Positions 45,296 to 54,916 of a DNA stretch of 64,000 nucleotides are shown here, piece by piece. The first letter of the stretch is position 1; each line of letters opens with the position of its first letter. Origin of the DNA: Brevibacterium sp. 'Marine'. GTDB lineage: Bacteria; Actinomycetota; Actinomycetes; Actinomycetales; Brevibacteriaceae. The stretch is from the NCBI RefSeq assembly GCF_012844365.1, contig NZ_CP051626.1, positions 3,100,001 through 3,164,000 of the forward strand, in the 5' to 3' direction. The translations under genes were made by a program, and so were the position numbers. The notes under the pieces are model-generated. The model was not told the origin of the DNA, ran no database searches, and saw only the letters and a list, made by a program, of their open reading frames with translations.

Positions 45296-46717
45296 TCACA
45301 CGGCTTCGAGCGCCTCGACGGGACTGATCGATGTGGCTGCGCGGGCGGGTTCGCGGCTGGCGACGAACACGGCGATGAGGGTGCCGACGATGACGGCGAT
45401 GACGACCGTCCAGGGCACGCTCGGAGCGAAGAGGCCGAGCAGAGGTGAGAGCAGGGTCAGTGCGCCGACCCACCCGAACCCGATGCCCAACGGCACGGCG
45501 ACCAGGCAGGCGGTCAGGCTCAGCTGCAGGCCTTCGGCGGTGATCATCCGCCGCACGCGCTTCGGGGTCTGGCCGAGCGCCATGAGCAGCCCGATCTCCT
45601 GAGTGCGCTGACGCACGGAGAGCATGAGCGTGTTCGCGACGCCGATGACGGCGATGATCACGGAGAAGAGGATGAGGGCCAGCGCGAACAGCATCGACTT
45701 GTCGATGACGGTGGCCAGCGCGTCCTCGAGGCCGCCCCACCCTTCCTCGCCGAGCGACCGCGCGTACCGCAGCAGCTGATCGCGGAAGGTGGTCATGGCG
45801 GTGGCGAACATGACGATGAGCGTGATGCCGATGACGAGCCCGATGACCGTACGGGCATTCCGGGTGGGATGACGGGCGATCGTCGAGGCCGCCAACCGGG
45901 ACACCGCGGTGCGCCCGCACAGCCAGCCGATCGCCGCCTGCAGGGGCGGCAGGATCCACGGATGGCCGATGATGACGCCGAGGAAGGTCAGGCTCGACCC
46001 CAATGCGGTGAGCACCACGCTGATCAGGCTGATCCGATGGTCGGCAGCCCCGATCACGGCGTTGACGAGGAACGTCAGACCCATCGACAGCAGAATCAGC
46101 GAGGCCGTGAGTCCCCCTAATGAGGCGCGGGCATCCTCCGGCCGGACCTCCACCGCCTGCGAGGTCGCCTCGATCGGTGAGATCCCCGTGATGCGGCGCG
46201 CCCCCAGGTACGCCGACAGCCAGGTCACGATGATGGTGGCGAGGGCGGGAACGGCCATGGTCGGGGTGAGGAGGGCGACCTCCTCGGTGATGGCGTTGCC
46301 CAGATAATTCTGGGCCGCTTTCGCCAGCCCGGTCGACGCCGCGAAGGCGAGCACCGCGGCGGGGACGGAGATGATCAGTCCCTCCGCCGAGGCGGCCCTG
46401 CGCAGCCGTTTCGACGACGCCCCGATGAGGCGCAGCAGAGCCAGCTGGCGGCTGCGACCGGCGATGATGATCGAGAACGTGTTCGCGATGACGATCGCGG
46501 AGACGAAGAGGGCGATGAGGAAGAAGGTGAAGCCGACCATCGTCAGCAGGTTCTGCGCGGTCTCGGATTCGGCGATGATCTTCTCGGACGACAGCCACGC
46601 GGTCAGGATCGCGATGCCCTGCATGATCGCGGTGCCGAAGAGGGCGGCGATGAAGACGACGAGGACGCTGGGGAAGAACTGCCGCGGGTTGGTCCGGATT
46701 TCGCGCAGCGGGTTCAT
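45296..46717 (-). CDS. FtsX-like ABC transporter permease
   Basis: 473-residue permease with two FtsX modules. Signatures: LIALFVSAIVIANTFSIIIAGRSRQLALLRLIGASSKRLRRAASAEG and, in the second half, VIIAVIGVANTLMLSVRQRTQEIGLLMALGQTPKRVRRMITAEGLQLSL. About eight membrane helices; extracytoplasmic loops are short, unlike MacB's large periplasmic domain. Paired by 4-nt overlap with the downstream ATPase gene (ATG side). Function: probably export or mechanotransmission of lipid, peptide or drug; no two-component system sits next to it. Confidence 0.9.
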   Translation of the reverse strand: MNPLREIRTNPRQFFPSVLVVFIAALFGTAIMQGIAILTAWLSSEKIIAESETAQNLLTMVGFTFFLIALFVSAIVIANTFSIIIAGRSRQLALLRLIGASSKRLRRAASAEGLIISVPAAVLAFAASTGLAKAAQNYLGNAITEEVALLTPTMAVPALATIIVTWLSAYLGARRITGISPIEATSQAVEVRPEDARASLGGLTASLILLSMGLTFLVNAVIGAADHRISLISVVLTALGSSLTFLGVIIGHPWILPPLQAAIGWLCGRTAVSRLAASTIARHPTRNARTVIGLVIGITLIVMFATAMTTFRDQLLRYARSLGEEGWGGLEDALATVIDKSMLFALALILFSVIIAVIGVANTLMLSVRQRTQEIGLLMALGQTPKRVRRMITAEGLQLSLTACLVAVPLGIGFGWVGALTLLSPLLGLFAPSVPWTVVIAVIVGTLIAVFVASREPARAATSISPVEALEAV

Positions 46718-47490
46718 CGGCTCACCGCAGTGTCGGCGCGTTCGTCGATGTCGAGCATGGTCGAGGCGATCGCCTCGGCGGTGATGGCGTCGTTCAGTTC
46801 GGTCACCGGGGTGCCGTCGGCGATGAAGATGACGCGGTCGGCATGGGCGGCGACGATCGGGTCGTGGGTGACGAGCACGATCGACTGGCCGAAGTCGCGG
46901 ACGGCCTCGACCATGATCGCCATGACCTCGCGACCGGATTTCGCATCGAGGTTGCCGGTCGGTTCATCGGCGAAGAGGATATCGGGGCGGGTCGCAAGTG
47001 CCCGGGCGATGGCGGTGCGCTGCTGTTGGCCGCCGGAGATCTCGTTGGGTCGATGCTTGAGCCGGTCCTCCAACCCCAGGCGGTGGACGACCGTGGAGAT
47101 CCAGGCGCGTTCGTCAGCGTTCGGGCGACGATCGTCGAGTTCGAAGGGCAGTCGGATGTTCTCCTTGACGGTGAGGGTGGGCACGAGATTGAAGGCCTGG
47201 AAGACGAACCCGATCCGGCGCCGGCGCAGAGCCGTGAGATCGTCGTCGCCAAGCGTCGTGATCTCCTGCTCGCCGAGGTGGACCTCGCCGGACGTGGGCC
47301 GGTCGAGTCCGGCGAGGACGTGCATGAGTGTTGACTTCCCAGATCCCGAGGGCCCCATCACCGCGGTCAGTTCGGCCGGTGCGATGTCGAGACTGACTCC
47401 ACTGAGGGCCGTGACCGCGGCCCCTTTCGGATCGAAGACCTTCGAAACGTCGCGAAGTCGGGCGATGGGCATCGTTGGGCCGGTGGTCAT
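46714..47490 (-). CDS. ABC transporter ATP-binding protein (LolD/MacB type)
   Basis: 258-residue ATPase. Walker A MGPSGSGKSTLMHVLAGLDRP (about 44-64), Q-loop GFVFQAFNLVPTLTVKENI, signature ISGGQQQRTAIARALA, Walker B DILFADEPTGNLDAKSGREV and switch IVLVTHD. The LNLVPTL-like Q-loop and 'GLDRPTSGEV' are typical of the MacB/LolD subgroup. Upstream gene of the pair; overlaps the permease start by 4 nt. Confidence 0.94.
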   Translation of the reverse strand: MTTGPTMPIARLRDVSKVFDPKGAAVTALSGVSLDIAPAELTAVMGPSGSGKSTLMHVLAGLDRPTSGEVHLGEQEITTLGDDDLTALRRRRIGFVFQAFNLVPTLTVKENIRLPFELDDRRPNADERAWISTVVHRLGLEDRLKHRPNEISGGQQQRTAIARALATRPDILFADEPTGNLDAKSGREVMAIMVEAVRDFGQSIVLVTHDPIVAAHADRVIFIADGTPVTELNDAITAEAIASTMLDIDERADTAVSR

Positions 47491-47689
47491 AGATTCCTCA
47501 TGCGTCGGTGCAAGCTGTCATTTCCAGACTAACGAGGATCAGGCTTAAGAAACATGAAAAGCGACTGGCCAGTAGGTGTGAGGCGGCTGTACGGCTTGAA
47601 ACAGTGAGAGCTCCTCACCGCCTGCTTGTGCAGCACGTTCGAGTGGGCACTCTCTGTTCCCGCGGCGCGCGATGTGCTCCACTGGGGAC

Positions 47690-48094
47690 ATGACTTATAC
47701 CGCGCTTCACCTCTCGACGTCGATCGACGCCTCCCCCACCGAGGTGGCCGCCTTCGCCGGCGATCCCGCGAACCTTCCGGCCTGGGCCGCAGGACTGAGC
47801 AATGGAATCCGCGAGGCGGCCGGCCGCTGGATCACGGACTCTCCGATGGGCGAGGTCGAGGTCCGCTTCGGCCCGCACACGGAGCTGGGCATCCTCGATC
47901 ACGATGTGATCTTCCCCGACGGCACGATCGTGCACAATCCCGTCCGGGTGCTCGCCAACGGCACCGGCGCCGAGGTGGTCTTCACCCTCTATCGACTGCC
48001 GGGTGTCGATGATGCCGAGTTCGACCGCGACGCCGACATGGTCCGCGCCGATCTCGCTCGCCTTCGCGCCATTTTCGAAGCGAACCGCGACTAG
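47690..48094 (+). CDS. SRPBCC family protein
   Basis: 134-residue START/Bet v1-like protein: TYTALHLSTSIDASPTEVAAFAGDPANLPAWAAGLSNGIREAAGRWITDSPMGEVEVRFGPHTELGILDHDVIFPDGTIVHNPVRVLANGTGAEVVFTLYRLPGVDDAEFDRDADMVRADLARLRAIFE. It has the helix-grip pattern (strand-helix start, long C-terminal helix). Ligand unknown. ATG 47690 (GGGG 4 nt upstream) is preferred over an ATG six codons earlier. Its stop overlaps the convergent pyruvyl-transferase-like stop by 4 nt. Confidence 0.85.
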   Translation: MTYTALHLSTSIDASPTEVAAFAGDPANLPAWAAGLSNGIREAAGRWITDSPMGEVEVRFGPHTELGILDHDVIFPDGTIVHNPVRVLANGTGAEVVFTLYRLPGVDDAEFDRDADMVRADLARLRAIFEANRD

Positions 48095-49665
48095 GCGCGC
48101 CGACGTGAGGAGCGCAGCTTCCGATAGGTGCGGCGGGCGAAGTCTGCAGACTGTCGGCTAGCGCTCTCGACTCGTCGTGCAGCGCGCACGACAGGCTCTG
48201 CCTCGCGGCGCTCATTACGTCGGCGGGCCTCGTCGCGTTCGGTGCGTACGCGCTGCAGCTGCGACTTCACCGCCTGCACCTCTTCGTTCGCCCGTGCCGC
48301 CTTCCGGTCCTTGAGCGCCATCACCAGCCCGTAGTTCTGGACGGCGTTGAGACGTTCGCGGACTACGCCGATGTTGTCGACGAATGGGTTGTCGATCGCT
48401 TCGGCGTGGAAGAAGCCGGGCGCTTCGGTCTCCGCCGCTCCGGGGGTGTCGCCCAGCGTCTTCGCGACGACGAAGTCCCACCACTTCCGATGCTCGGCAC
48501 GGCGCTTCTGCGACTGCGAACTCAATCGGCCCCTGAGCTCGTCTCGGTTTCCCACCGCGCCGACAGCTGTCGACACGATGTCGTCGACCGAATCGAGCGG
48601 CAGCACGTAGTCCTCCATTCCGACGTTCTCCGCGGCTCCGCGCATGCGGATGGACGAATAGAGATTGGGAGCCAACGAGATGAAGGGAATGCCCGCAGCT
48701 CCGGCGAAGATCGCCGCGTGGTATCGGGTCCCAACGACCAGTTGAGCCTGTTCCGTCAGAGCGATGAGCTCTCGTGCTGTGAGCATCCGCGTGGGAACGA
48801 CCTCGGCATGCCCGCTGGCCTGAGCGATCTTCATATCAGTGAGCTGGTCTCTCGTCTCCGGTGCCGGGGGCAGCGCCCCTCCGTGCGGCACAAGCAGCAC
48901 CCGCAGACCGGTATCCTCGGCGAGTCGACGAGTGAGTTCCGCCAGCCGCCCGTGGTAATCGTCATCGCTGAGCATCGGGGTTGAGGCCTTCTCGGCGAAG
49001 CTCGCCAGGATGAATGGACGCTCTGTCAGATCCGATACGGCAGACCGGTCCTCGTCGCGCGCTGTCAATGAGAACGCGTCGTCGACCTGACGGCGCACGG
49101 TCGCGGAACCTCGCCCGAGGTCGGCGGCGAGCTGGGTCGTGTAGCTTTCACGAGTTCCGACGAACTCCGCCTCGGCGAGGAGATCGTGGACGATGTCCCG
49201 ATCCTCGTCGTAGATGAGCGGGCCGAGCGTCTGGCTGGTCAACGCATACGGTTTGCCGAGGGCACGGGCGATCTTCGCCAGGGTCGCCCGCTCGTAGATG
49301 TGATGGGCGAACATCGAGTTGAGGTTGCCGCCGCCCGCAATGATGACGGCATCAGAGTCCCGGACTGCCTCAATGACATCGATCGCCGGGTCATCTGCCT
49401 TCAGCGCATTCCGATCTCCGGCGACGTAGTCGAGGATCGTCTTCAGCCGAGAGGTATTGGGACGTCGGTCGCGCCTGAACCCGATGCGTCTGACAGCGTC
49501 GACGCCGTACATTTCGCTCGCGTGCTGGGGTTCACCGGCGACAAGCGTGATGGCGATATCCGCTCGGGCACGAAGCTCATCGATGGCCAGCTCCGTCATC
49601 GCCTCATCGCCGAGGTGGTAGAACCGGCTCCACCCGACATCGCCGATCATCGTAATGCGCTTCAT
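48091..49665 (-). CDS. Polysaccharide pyruvyl transferase family protein with C-terminal coiled coil
   Basis: 524-residue protein. Residues 1-400 match the pyruvyl transferase/CsaB superfamily: MIGDVGWSRFYHLGDEAMTELAIDELRAR, AVIIAGGGNLNSMFAHHIYERATLAKIARALGKPYALTSQTLGP, ILASFAEKASTPML, LVGTRYHAAIFAGAAGIPFISLA. These enzymes add ketal pyruvate to cell-wall or exopolysaccharide sugars using PEP. The C-terminus (about 450-524) is a highly charged helix/coiled coil (KDRKAARANEEVQAVKSQLQRVRTERDEARRRNERREAE) ending in an Arg-rich tail, an unusual addition that may bind the membrane or a glycan partner. Start by AGGGAG site at ATG 49663-49665. Confidence 0.85.
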   Translation of the reverse strand: MKRITMIGDVGWSRFYHLGDEAMTELAIDELRARADIAITLVAGEPQHASEMYGVDAVRRIGFRRDRRPNTSRLKTILDYVAGDRNALKADDPAIDVIEAVRDSDAVIIAGGGNLNSMFAHHIYERATLAKIARALGKPYALTSQTLGPLIYDEDRDIVHDLLAEAEFVGTRESYTTQLAADLGRGSATVRRQVDDAFSLTARDEDRSAVSDLTERPFILASFAEKASTPMLSDDDYHGRLAELTRRLAEDTGLRVLLVPHGGALPPAPETRDQLTDMKIAQASGHAEVVPTRMLTARELIALTEQAQLVVGTRYHAAIFAGAAGIPFISLAPNLYSSIRMRGAAENVGMEDYVLPLDSVDDIVSTAVGAVGNRDELRGRLSSQSQKRRAEHRKWWDFVVAKTLGDTPGAAETEAPGFFHAEAIDNPFVDNIGVVRERLNAVQNYGLVMALKDRKAARANEEVQAVKSQLQRVRTERDEARRRNERREAEPVVRAARRVESASRQSADFARRTYRKLRSSRRRA

Positions 49666-49856
49666 ATCTCCCTTGGATCTGCGGAGAGGTCCCGGATCGG
49701 GAGCCTCCGCGACACCATAGCTGCGAGAGACCTCGGGAAAGTGAATGAGGCGCGACAGTCGAGTGAACAGAGGCGGGGACGACAGGCCGAACCGGCGAAG
49801 TCGGCGACCTCGGAACGGCACGGGCGATCTCATAGGACGGGCCGCCTCGGTGAGGG

Positions 49857-49912
49857 TGAATGCGACAGTGAATGCGACAGTGGCCCGGAACGTGATGTTC
49901 CGGGCCACTGTC
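49857..49912 (-). terminator. groEL terminator hairpin with adjacent 12-bp tandem repeat
   Basis: GACAGTGGCCCGGAAC (49876-49891) and GTTCCGGGCCACTGTC (49897-49912) form a perfect 16-bp stem with a GTGAT loop, 35 nt after the groEL stop. The distal flank duplicates GAATGCGACAGT in tandem. The rest of 49666-49946 is otherwise gene-free. Confidence 0.85.
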
Positions 49913-49946
49913 GTGGTCAGAGAAGACTGACGTCCGAGCGGGTGGC

Positions 49947-51566
<1,620 letters not shown>

Positions 51567-51575
51567 TCAGGGGAT

Positions 51576-51869
51576 TCAGCCGATGACGGCGAGCACGTCG
51601 CGAGCCGAGAGTACGAGGAACTCTTCGCCTGCGTACTTGACTTCGGTGCCTCCGTACTTGGAGTAGATGACCTTGTCGCCGACGGCGACGTCGACCGGCA
51701 CGCGGTTGCCGTTGTCAGCAACGCGGCCCGGGCCCACTGCGACAACTTCGCCTTCCTGAGGCTTTTCCTTGGCGGTTTCGGGAATGACCAGACCACTGGC
51801 GGTAGTCTGTTCTGCTTCGACCTGACGGATGACAATCCGATCTTCGAGTGGCTTGATGGAGACCGACAT
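51576..51869 (-). CDS. groES: Co-chaperonin GroES
   Basis: 97-residue Gro[97 protein letters not shown]. The mobile loop ([10 protein letters not shown]) and roof hairpin are intact. It leads the operon, with groEL 36 nt downstream. A CIRCE element lies about 155-180 nt before its start. Confidence 0.98.
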   Translation of the reverse strand: MSVSIKPLEDRIVIRQVEAEQTTASGLVIPETAKEKPQEGEVVAVGPGRVADNGNRVPVDVAVGDKVIYSKYGGTEVKYAGEEFLVLSARDVLAVIG

Positions 51870-51980
51870 ATCGGGCCCTCTCCCTTCGCTGGGTTCTATT
51901 TCATCGAGTCAGACGGCGGCTGTTGCCATGAACCTCTCGTCGTCGCGGGTGCCGAGCGATTCGACCGTCTCATGAAACTG

Positions 51981-51995
51981 GCACTCAATGAGTGC
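51981..51995. promoter_or_regulatory. Short CIRCE-like dyad
   Basis: GCACTC-aat-GAGTGC uses the CIRCE half-sites but with a 3-nt rather than 9-nt spacer; AGTGCTAGTGCTAA follows directly. It lies about 111 nt before the groES ATG and may be a second HrcA contact or promoter-overlapping site. Confidence 0.5.
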
Positions 51996-52023
51996 TAGTG
52001 CTAATTCTGACTCTAGAACGCTC

Positions 52024-52050
52024 TTAGCACTCGGTCAACTTGAGTGCCAG
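52024..52050. promoter_or_regulatory. CIRCE element (HrcA operator)
   Basis: TTAGCACTC, nine bases (GGTCAACTT), then GAGTGCCAG: the classical TTAGCACTC-N9-GAGTGCTAA with two changes in the right arm. It is upstream of groES, so groESL should be derepressed by heat through HrcA. Confidence 0.92.
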
Positions 52051-52122
52051 CAATTCGTCATGCTCTGGGCGAAAGTTCAGATTGGGTGGGTTCGGGAGGG
52101 TCATAGCCGGGCGCTTCAGCCG

Positions 52123-52217
52123 CCGAGTTCCGGGCGTACGCCAGCTTCTCGTACCGAGTTCCGGACGATCCATGCGGGATTCGAGCCGCATTTCCCGCAC
52201 GAATCGTCCGGAACTCG
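52123..52217. repeat. 63-bp palindromic element, copy B, with a partial copy
   Basis: The full copy is 52155-52217: CGAGTTCCGGACGAT...TGCGGGA, 13-nt loop, TCCCGCA...ATCGTCCGGAACTCG, a long imperfect hairpin. A partial copy (CGAGTTCCGGGCGTACG) starts 32 bp earlier at 52123. Aligns over its whole length with 31905-31967. Located between the groES control region and the rpf terminator. Confidence 0.8.
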
Positions 52218-52299
52218 CCGTTGCCAGCCGGTCCTCGCTGGTCCCGGGTCTCCATACCCGAGGGCTGCAGGCTGTCGGAAGCTGTGCCAAAAAAGCATA

Positions 52300-52325
52300 G
52301 GCCCCGAGGATCTCTCCTCGGGGCC
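52300..52325 (-). terminator. rpf intrinsic terminator
   Basis: GGCCCCGAGGA-tctc-TCCTCGGGGCC, a perfect 11-bp stem with a 4-nt loop. In minus-strand sense it is followed by a run of six T (in TATGCTTTTTTGG). It is 109 nt past the rpf stop and is the clearest Rho-independent terminator in the window. Confidence 0.9.
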
Positions 52326-52433
52326 CACGCTCCTTGCTGACCGCCTCAGCTCAGTTGTCGATATCTGTTGTCAATGGCGGCCAGAGTTCATTGTCTTCAG
52401 GCGCCCAGTCGGCAAACCGGCTCTGATCTCAGA

Positions 52434-53636
52434 TCAGGCGCAGGCCCACTGCCCCCAGCCTTCCTGAGCCTGGAGCTTCTTGGCGCGCTGGAACTGTTCC
52501 TGCGGGCTGGCATCCGACGGGTTGCCGCTGCCGCCCATGGCCGCCCAGGTCGAGGGCAGGAACTGGAAGAGACCGAAGTGGGTGCCGTTCGATGCACGCG
52601 GGTTGAAGTTCGACTCGCACTCGACGACCGAGTACCACTTGGAACCGGGTCCGCCGAGCATCGCCTTGATCTCAGCGGTGGACATGGAACCGCCGCCGGA
52701 GCCGCCGCCGGTGCTCGAGTCACCGGAGTCACTCGAACCGGAATCGCCGGAATCACCCGAGTCGGAGCCGCCGGTGTCCGCCGGTTCTTCCTTCTTCTTG
52801 GTGCCCTGGATGACGACCTTGGTCTTGGGTTCGGAGAGGACCTTCTCGTCCTTCTTCTCCTTCTTGACCTCTTCGCCGTTGATCGTCTTGACCTTGTAGG
52901 TGACCTGCTTTTCGCCGTCCTTGCCTTCGGTCTCGACCTTGGTCTCACCCTCGTAGAGGGAGTCGGACTTCTTGGTCTCGACCTTGGCCTTGATGGTCTG
53001 CTTGTCCTTAACGGTGTCGTTCTTCACGCGGTTGACGGTGAGCACCTGGCCGTCGGAGACCTCGGCGGACATCGGCACGGACAGGAAGTCGTCCTTGTCG
53101 AGCTTGACGCCCGTGTCCTTGAGCGCCTCCTTCGCGGTGCCCACAGCGGCCGAGACCTTGTGGTCCTTGCCATCGGCGACGACGGTGAGGTCCTTCGACG
53201 TGGTCACCTCGATGTCATTGCCCTCGTCCTTCAGACGCTGGCTGGCCTTCGCGTTGAGATCGGCGCCCTTCGCGTCGACGCCGAGGTCGGCCAGAGCCTG
53301 ACCCACGGTGTTCGCGTTGGTCCATTCGTTCGTTTCCTCGCCATCGACGGACAGCGCCACCTTCTTCGCCGTGTTGACGGTGATCGTCATGTCACGGTCG
53401 ACCTTGGTGCCCACACCGGGCTTGACCTGGTCGCGCTTATCGACATCGATTTCGTGGCTGTCGAGGATGTCCCCGACCGTTCCGCCGAAGGTTCGGATCT
53501 CTTCGGCCTGTCCGTTGACCTCCAAGGTCACAGGCTTGTTCATGGTCACAACCGCGCCCGTGCCACCGACGAGTCCGGTGATCACGACCGCCTGTGCAGC
53601 GATCTGAACCTTGCGGTTCTTCAGAAAATCAATCAC
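52434..53636 (-). CDS. Resuscitation-promoting factor RpfB-like protein
   Basis: 400-residue secreted/anchored protein. An N-terminal signal-anchor helix (VQIAAQAVVITGLVGGTGAVVTM) is followed by three DUF348 domains (about 33-75, 90-135, 145-190; each with VSVDG-like / TVGxxLxD... pattern). A G5 domain (VKNDTVKDKQTIKAKVETKKSDSLYEGETKVETEGKDGEKQVTYKVKTINGEEV) and a Ser/Gly/Asp linker come next. The C-terminal lysozyme-like Rpf domain has VVECESNFNPRASNGTHFGLFQFLPSTWAAMGG...GWGQWACA, where Glu in ECESNF is the catalytic acid. Cleaves peptidoglycan to promote regrowth. Ribosome site is weak. Confidence 0.93.
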   Translation of the reverse strand: MIDFLKNRKVQIAAQAVVITGLVGGTGAVVTMNKPVTLEVNGQAEEIRTFGGTVGDILDSHEIDVDKRDQVKPGVGTKVDRDMTITVNTAKKVALSVDGEETNEWTNANTVGQALADLGVDAKGADLNAKASQRLKDEGNDIEVTTSKDLTVVADGKDHKVSAAVGTAKEALKDTGVKLDKDDFLSVPMSAEVSDGQVLTVNRVKNDTVKDKQTIKAKVETKKSDSLYEGETKVETEGKDGEKQVTYKVKTINGEEVKKEKKDEKVLSEPKTKVVIQGTKKKEEPADTGGSDSGDSGDSGSSDSGDSSTGGGSGGGSMSTAEIKAMLGGPGSKWYSVVECESNFNPRASNGTHFGLFQFLPSTWAAMGGSGNPSDASPQEQFQRAKKLQAQEGWGQWACA

Positions 53637-53674
53637 AAAAATATCCCTGAGCAGAGTTTATCGACCCGTTCACT

Positions 53675-53823
53675 GTAACCGATTCGTTACACGGTTCGCA
53701 AAATATCACGGAAATGTAACGGTGTGAGTTTCCTGAGGGCGTGTCTGACCTGGAGTTCCCCATGTTTTAGGGGCATTCCCGATCGTGATATTTCCTCGCC
53801 GAGGCGGCGCACCGATTCGTTAC
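53675..53823. promoter_or_regulatory. GTAAC/GTTAC motifs upstream of rpf
   Basis: GTAACCGATTCGTTAC (53675-53690) is an inverted pair of GTAAC half-sites; GTAACGG follows at 53716 and CGATTCGTTAC again at 53813-53823. Repeated GTAAC-type sites before cell-wall hydrolase genes resemble binding sites of the MtrA response regulator of actinobacteria. The assignment is tentative. Confidence 0.4.
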
Positions 53824-53914
53824 CTCGCTCACTGAGCCTGAGGCTCGGGCCAGCCCGACGGTCGCTGTGCGACACGCGCCAACGGTCGGCTGTCTCATCG
53901 ATCGGCTGGAGTTC

Positions 53915-54916
53915 TCAGTCCCAGCTGCCGAGGGCCCGCTCCGCGTTGGTCCACACGGCAGCACACAGATCCTCTTCGCTCATTCCACGCACCTCGGCGA
54001 GTTTCCGCGCCGTGATCGCCGTGAGGTAGGGACCTCCAGGCTTCCCGCGGTGAGGATGCGGGGTGAGGAACGGTGCGTCGGTCTCCGTCAGCAGCAGCTC
54101 CAGTGGAACCGCCGCCGCGGCCCGCCGCAGTTCGTCGGCGTTCTTGAACGTGAGGTTGCCGGCGAACGACATGTAGTAGCCTTCCGCGGCACACTCGCGG
54201 GCCATTGCCTCGTCTCCGGAGTAGCAGTGGAAGATCGTGACCTCGGGGGCGCCTTCCTCCTTGAGGATGCGCAGCACATCGGCGTGTGCCTCCCGGTCGT
54301 GGATCTGCAGTGCACGTCCCGTGCGCTTGGCGATCTCGATATGGGCACGGAAGGAGCGCTGCTGTTCGGCGACGCCCTCCTCTGCTGTGCGGAAGTAGTC
54401 GAGACCGGTCTCCCCCACCACACGCATGCGCTCATGCGAGCTCACGAGCGATTCGATCTCGGTGAGAGCGTCGTCGAGCAGGCCGCGTTCGGCCAGCCGC
54501 GGTGCCTCGTTCGGGTGCAGTGCGGCTCCGCCGATCATCCACGTCCGCCCCTCGGCAGGAGGAGTGGGCACGGTGCGGGGGTCGGCCGCCTCGGCGAGGG
54601 ATCCCACCTGCGTGGCCGCCTCGGCGGGGGTGCCTGAATATTGGGATGCCACGAGCGCCGTCGTCCACCGGGCTGCCGGCAGGTCGCAGCCGATCTGGAC
54701 GATGCGACGGACACCTGCCTCGGCGGCGGTGTCATGGAAGAAATCCAGCGTCGGGAACTCTTCGTCCGTCTCCGGGGTCACCTCGGGTTCCGGTTCGCCG
54801 GCGCCCAACGGCAGCCGAACACCCGTGCAGATGTCGAGGTGGGTGTGGGTGTCGACGATGGGGTGAGCGAGCGGTTCGGGCACCGGTGGATAGGTTCCGG
54901 CGGCGCGCGAGGCCAT
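53915..54916 (-). CDS. tatD: TatD family metal-dependent hydrolase
   Basis: 333-residue TIM-barrel nuclease family member. Metal ligands are visible in VDTHTHLD (about 21-28), VVGETGLDYFR, LQIHDREAHADVLRIL, IFHCYSGDEA and LLTETDAPFLTP. An insertion around residues 95-120 (GTPAEAATQVGSLAEAADPRTVPTPPAEGRT) contains two CCGAGGCGG copies (54586-54594, 54616-54624). The ATG shares one base with the metG stop (TAATG). metG-tatD-rpf is a conserved actinobacterial order, usually continued by ksgA, which is not here. Confidence 0.95.
   Translation of the reverse strand: MASRAAGTYPPVPEPLAHPIVDTHTHLDICTGVRLPLGAGEPEPEVTPETDEEFPTLDFFHDTAAEAGVRRIVQIGCDLPAARWTTALVASQYSGTPAEAATQVGSLAEAADPRTVPTPPAEGRTWMIGGAALHPNEAPRLAERGLLDDALTEIESLVSSHERMRVVGETGLDYFRTAEEGVAEQQRSFRAHIEIAKRTGRALQIHDREAHADVLRILKEEGAPEVTIFHCYSGDEAMARECAAEGYYMSFAGNLTFKNADELRRAAAAVPLELLLTETDAPFLTPHPHRGKPGGPYLTAITARKLAEVRGMSEEDLCAAVWTNAERALGSWD

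Noticed and set aside
48091-49908. Longer start for the pyruvyl-transferase-like gene
   Set aside because: The extra 81 codons run through the groEL terminator hairpin and its tandem repeat; the AGGGAG site marks ATG 49665.
53637-53914. Cyclic-di-AMP (ydaO) riboswitch upstream of rpf
   Set aside because: Such riboswitches precede some actinobacterial rpf genes, but I could not find the conserved ydaO core here.
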